From assembly GCA_903907925.1 (NCBI GenBank), contig CAIVQB010000081.1:1-35573 (forward strand): a stretch of 35,573 bases of DNA, read 5' to 3'. Position numbers and translations under genes: made by a program. The DNA comes from an uncultured Verrucomicrobiota bacterium. GTDB taxonomy: Bacteria; Verrucomicrobiota; Verrucomicrobiia; Limisphaerales; UBA9464. A model generated the notes under the pieces. The model did no database searches. It saw nothing but the letters and a program-made list of their open reading frames with translations, and had not been told where the DNA came from. This document shows positions 33,364 through 35,573 of this stretch, one piece after another. Each line of letters starts with the position of its first letter. The stretch's first letter is position 1.

Positions 33364-33435
33364 ACGAAGACGCAGATAGGGCTCGCGTGGAAGCGAGCCC
33401 TCCAAAGTCCCGCCTTCGCGTCTTCGCGTCTTCGT
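33364..33435. repeat. Nested palindromic intergenic element
   Basis: Between the convergent aminopeptidase and DUF1592-family genes. An outer inverted repeat ACGAAGACGC/GCGTCTTCGT (33364-33373/33426-33435) encloses an inner one AGGGCTCGC/GCGAGCCCT (33378-33386/33393-33401) with a 6-base loop. A CTTCGCGT direct repeat lies near the right arm. The inner hairpin could end both transcripts, though no T-run follows. The nested layout resembles REP/REPIN-type elements. Confidence 0.55.
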
Positions 33436-33446
33436 TGTTGCCCCCC

Positions 33447-35573
33447 TCACCGCCCCGCGGCGACCTGGGTCTGGACCTGGACCGGGTCCCCTTCCCCGCG
33501 GCGTTGTTGGAACGGAGCGCTGTGGACGACCGCTTCGATCAGCGCCGAAAAACGGTCTCCGCGACCTTCCATGGTGCGGATAATCGCCGCGACGGTGGGC
33601 TTGTCGTAATACTCCAATCCGCGGCCGGTGGCGTAGGTGAGCATCTTCTCGGCAAGACAGCGGAGAAAATCGGCGCGATGCGTCGTGACAAAAAGGCGGT
33701 TCAGTTCGCGGTGATCGGAGAATTTCTCGCCGGTTGAAAGCTCACCCGCGGCTTCGATGGCATCCGCCCCGTCACGGGCGCGAAACACTCCAATCGCGTC
33801 GAAATGCTCGAGGGCGAAACCAATCGGATCCATGCGATCATGGCAACTCGCACACATGGCGTTTTCCCGATGCAACTCCATCCGGTGACGCAGTGTTCCG
33901 GTGAGTTTTCCACCGGCTTCCAGCGGTGGGATGTTGGGCGGCGGCGGTGGCGGCGGTGTCGCGAGAATGTTTTCCAAGACCCATTTGCCACGTTTCACCG
34001 GTGACGTACGCGTGGGAGTCGAAGTCAGGGTCAGGATGCTGCCCTGAGTCAGAACGCCCTGGCGCGGGGAACCGGCGAGGGAAACCTTTCGGAATTCGGG
34101 TCCAAGAATCCCGGGCATCCCGTAATGGCGGGCGAGCCGTTCGTTCACGAAGGTGTAGTCGGCGGTCAGGAAATCCATCACCGGCCGGTCCTGGACCACC
34201 ACATATTCGAAGAAGGATTCCGTCTCCGTCCGCATGTCTTCGCGGAGCGCCTCGGAGAATCCCGGGAAACGTTCGCTGTCCGGATCGGCGAGCGGCAGCA
34301 GGCGGAGCTGGAGCCATTGGCCGGCGAAATTCTCGGTGAAGGCCCGCGCCTTGGGATCGTGCAGCATGCGGCGCAGTTGGGCGTCCAGGTTGCGTCGCAA
34401 TTTGCGGACGTCGGCCAGCGCAAACAGTTCATCGTCCGGCATCGAACTCCACAGGAAATAGGACAACCGCGACGCCAGCGCATGTTCATCAATGTCGTGA
34501 ATCACCTCCGGATTGTCGGGCTCCGCCTGAAGTTCACCGCGGAACAGAAAATGGGGTGACACCAGGACCGCCGTCAGCACGTGCTTCACGGCAGCTTCAA
34601 AACCGTCCCCGACGGCCCGGGCCCCGCCGTACAACACCATCAGGCGGTCCAATTCCGCCGGAGCGACCGGACGCCGCCACGCACGACGGGTAAACCGGGT
34701 CAAAATCTCCCGGGCGACGGCGACGTCCTGTTCCGGATTCGCCGGCATCCGGGCAAAGATCCGGCGGTGGCTTTCCGGCAGTTGTGGTTCGACGCCCACC
34801 GGTCCGGTCACCTCAATATAATGGCAGTACAGGTTGCGTTCGCGCGGATCCGTCTGACGGCGGATTGGCCGGCCGTTCGCGCGTTTGTTCGGGGTGGTTT
34901 CCCACTTTCCGGATTCGAAATACTGATTAAGGAAGGCCACGGCAACGCGATGCCGACCCGGTTGGTCCACCTTCACATCCACCTGATAGATCTCCGGATT
35001 CCCGACATCTGCTTTCACTTCAAATCGCCGGACTTCATTGTCATCCAACCGAACCGCCATCCGCACCGGATCAGAACCGGCGCGCTGTTGGTAGGCCTTG
35101 ACCTTCACGGAATAGGTTCCGGGTTCGGCAAATCGGGTTGCCACCGACAGCTCGCCGTTGGACGCCAGGCCGCGGATCGGGCCGTTGTCCATTCCGCCCT
35201 CGATCTGTCGTGGATCGAAGTGCCGGGTCGGCGTGGTTCGTGGTCCGACGGTGATGGCCTCATCCATCACCCGTTCGGCGGCACGCAGGTATTTTTCGAG
35301 CAACATGGGTGGCAACGAAAGGACATCGCCAATGTTGTCGAATCCGTAACCCACGTCGTCGGGTGGGAAGTCCTCTGCCGGCTTGAAATCGACACCCACC
35401 AAGTCCCGGATGGTGTTGTTGTACTCGGTGCGGTTGAGCCGATGCAGAGTGACGCGGCCCGGATCGGGATGATCGGGATCAATTGGAAACAGGGTTCGTT
35501 CAATCCACCCCGACACCACCAGCCGCTCCTGCGACGTCGGCTGGTTTTTCTTTTTCTTGGGGGGCATCTCCCC
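33447..35573 (-). CDS. DUF1587/DUF1592/DUF1588/DUF1585 protein, N-terminus beyond window
   Basis: The frame stays open to the right edge (about 708 codons). The ATG at 35567 is preceded in frame by Gly-Glu, and GEMPPKKKK is normally the end of an N-terminal cytochrome-c-like (PSCyt) domain, so the true start lies outside. Domains in order: DUF1587 (VTLHRLNRTEYNNTIRDLVG, about 38-70), a beta-rich carbohydrate-binding-like insert (100-250), DUF1595, DUF1592 (LASRLSYFLWSSMPDDELFA), DUF1588 with the haem-like CASCHDRMDPIGFALEHFD near residue 580, and DUF1585. These large secreted proteins are a hallmark of Planctomycetota/Verrucomicrobiota and are thought to act in polysaccharide-related redox chemistry, without proof. 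A DUF1552 partner often follows, but here the 3' neighbour is the convergent aminopeptidase. Confidence 0.88.
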   Translation of the reverse strand, partial: GEMPPKKKKNQPTSQERLVVSGWIERTLFPIDPDHPDPGRVTLHRLNRTEYNNTIRDLVGVDFKPAEDFPPDDVGYGFDNIGDVLSLPPMLLEKYLRAAERVMDEAITVGPRTTPTRHFDPRQIEGGMDNGPIRGLASNGELSVATRFAEPGTYSVKVKAYQQRAGSDPVRMAVRLDDNEVRRFEVKADVGNPEIYQVDVKVDQPGRHRVAVAFLNQYFESGKWETTPNKRANGRPIRRQTDPRERNLYCHYIEVTGPVGVEPQLPESHRRIFARMPANPEQDVAVAREILTRFTRRAWRRPVAPAELDRLMVLYGGARAVGDGFEAAVKHVLTAVLVSPHFLFRGELQAEPDNPEVIHDIDEHALASRLSYFLWSSMPDDELFALADVRKLRRNLDAQLRRMLHDPKARAFTENFAGQWLQLRLLPLADPDSERFPGFSEALREDMRTETESFFEYVVVQDRPVMDFLTADYTFVNERLARHYGMPGILGPEFRKVSLAGSPRQGVLTQGSILTLTSTPTRTSPVKRGKWVLENILATPPPPPPPNIPPLEAGGKLTGTLRHRMELHRENAMCASCHDRMDPIGFALEHFDAIGVFRARDGADAIEAAGELSTGEKFSDHRELNRLFVTTHRADFLRCLAEKMLTYATGRGLEYYDKPTVAAIIRTMEGRGDRFSALIEAVVHSAPFQQRRGEGDPVQVQTQVAAGR

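Noticed and set aside
33447..35567. Taking ATG 35567 as the true start of the DUF1592-family gene
   Set aside because: The frame is open to the edge and MPPKKKK is normally internal, at the end of an N-terminal cytochrome-like domain.

Overview
The window is GC-rich, densely coded bacterial chromosome. A Planctomycete-type DUF1587/1592/1588/1585 protein and a TIGR02604-like beta-propeller/HEAT protein, families largely confined to the PVC superphylum, suggest a Verrucomicrobiota (or less likely Planctomycetota) host. No rRNA or single-copy marker gene is present to settle this.

Positions 1-5021 are an integrated element and its scars. A type I restriction-modification methylase gene (hsdM) runs off the left edge and is preceded by a second, truncated hsdM start. 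Then come a helix-turn-helix regulator, a divergent two-gene unit (a possible Phd/YefM-like protein and an excisionase-like protein) and a tyrosine integrase next to a tRNA-Arg(CCU) gene. On the other side of the tRNA lies the N-terminal stub of a second integrase.

Positions 5022-10448 hold the most interesting system: a compact candidate lanthipeptide locus. It encodes a precursor-like protein with a Thr/Ser/Cys-rich tail (5414-6010), an APH-fold kinase (6049-7131) and a HopA1-like lyase fused to a LanC cyclase (7128-9467). APH kinase plus HopA1 lyase is the class V lanthipeptide logic, but the canonical zinc LanC domain in the same polypeptide is the class I-IV logic. A hairpin-rich spacer and an AbrB/PIN (VapBC-type) toxin-antitoxin pair follow.

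Positions 10497-26142 form an aryl-polyene-like (APE / xanthomonadin / flexirubin type) pathway in several divergent units: ACP, ketoreductase, ketosynthase and chain-length-factor pair, UbiE-like methyltransferase and BioB/HydE-like radical SAM enzyme; a GT2 glycosyltransferase; an adenylating ligase; a FabZ-like dehydratase; a LolA-like carrier; an MMPL exporter fused to an LpxL/HtrB-type acyltransferase; an ApeN-like lipoprotein; and a halogenase-like flavoprotein. Many genes overlap by 4 bp (ATGA/GTGA), indicating translational coupling. Together they would activate a starter acid, extend it by ketosynthase/ketoreductase/dehydratase cycles on the ACP, decorate it, esterify it to a lipid and carry it to the outer membrane.

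Positions 26312-35573 look like ordinary chromosome: a TIGR02604-like protein, an RhlE-type DEAD-box helicase, proB, mazG, a small membrane protein, an M29 aminopeptidase, a nested palindromic intergenic element and the DUF1592-family protein, which runs off the right edge.
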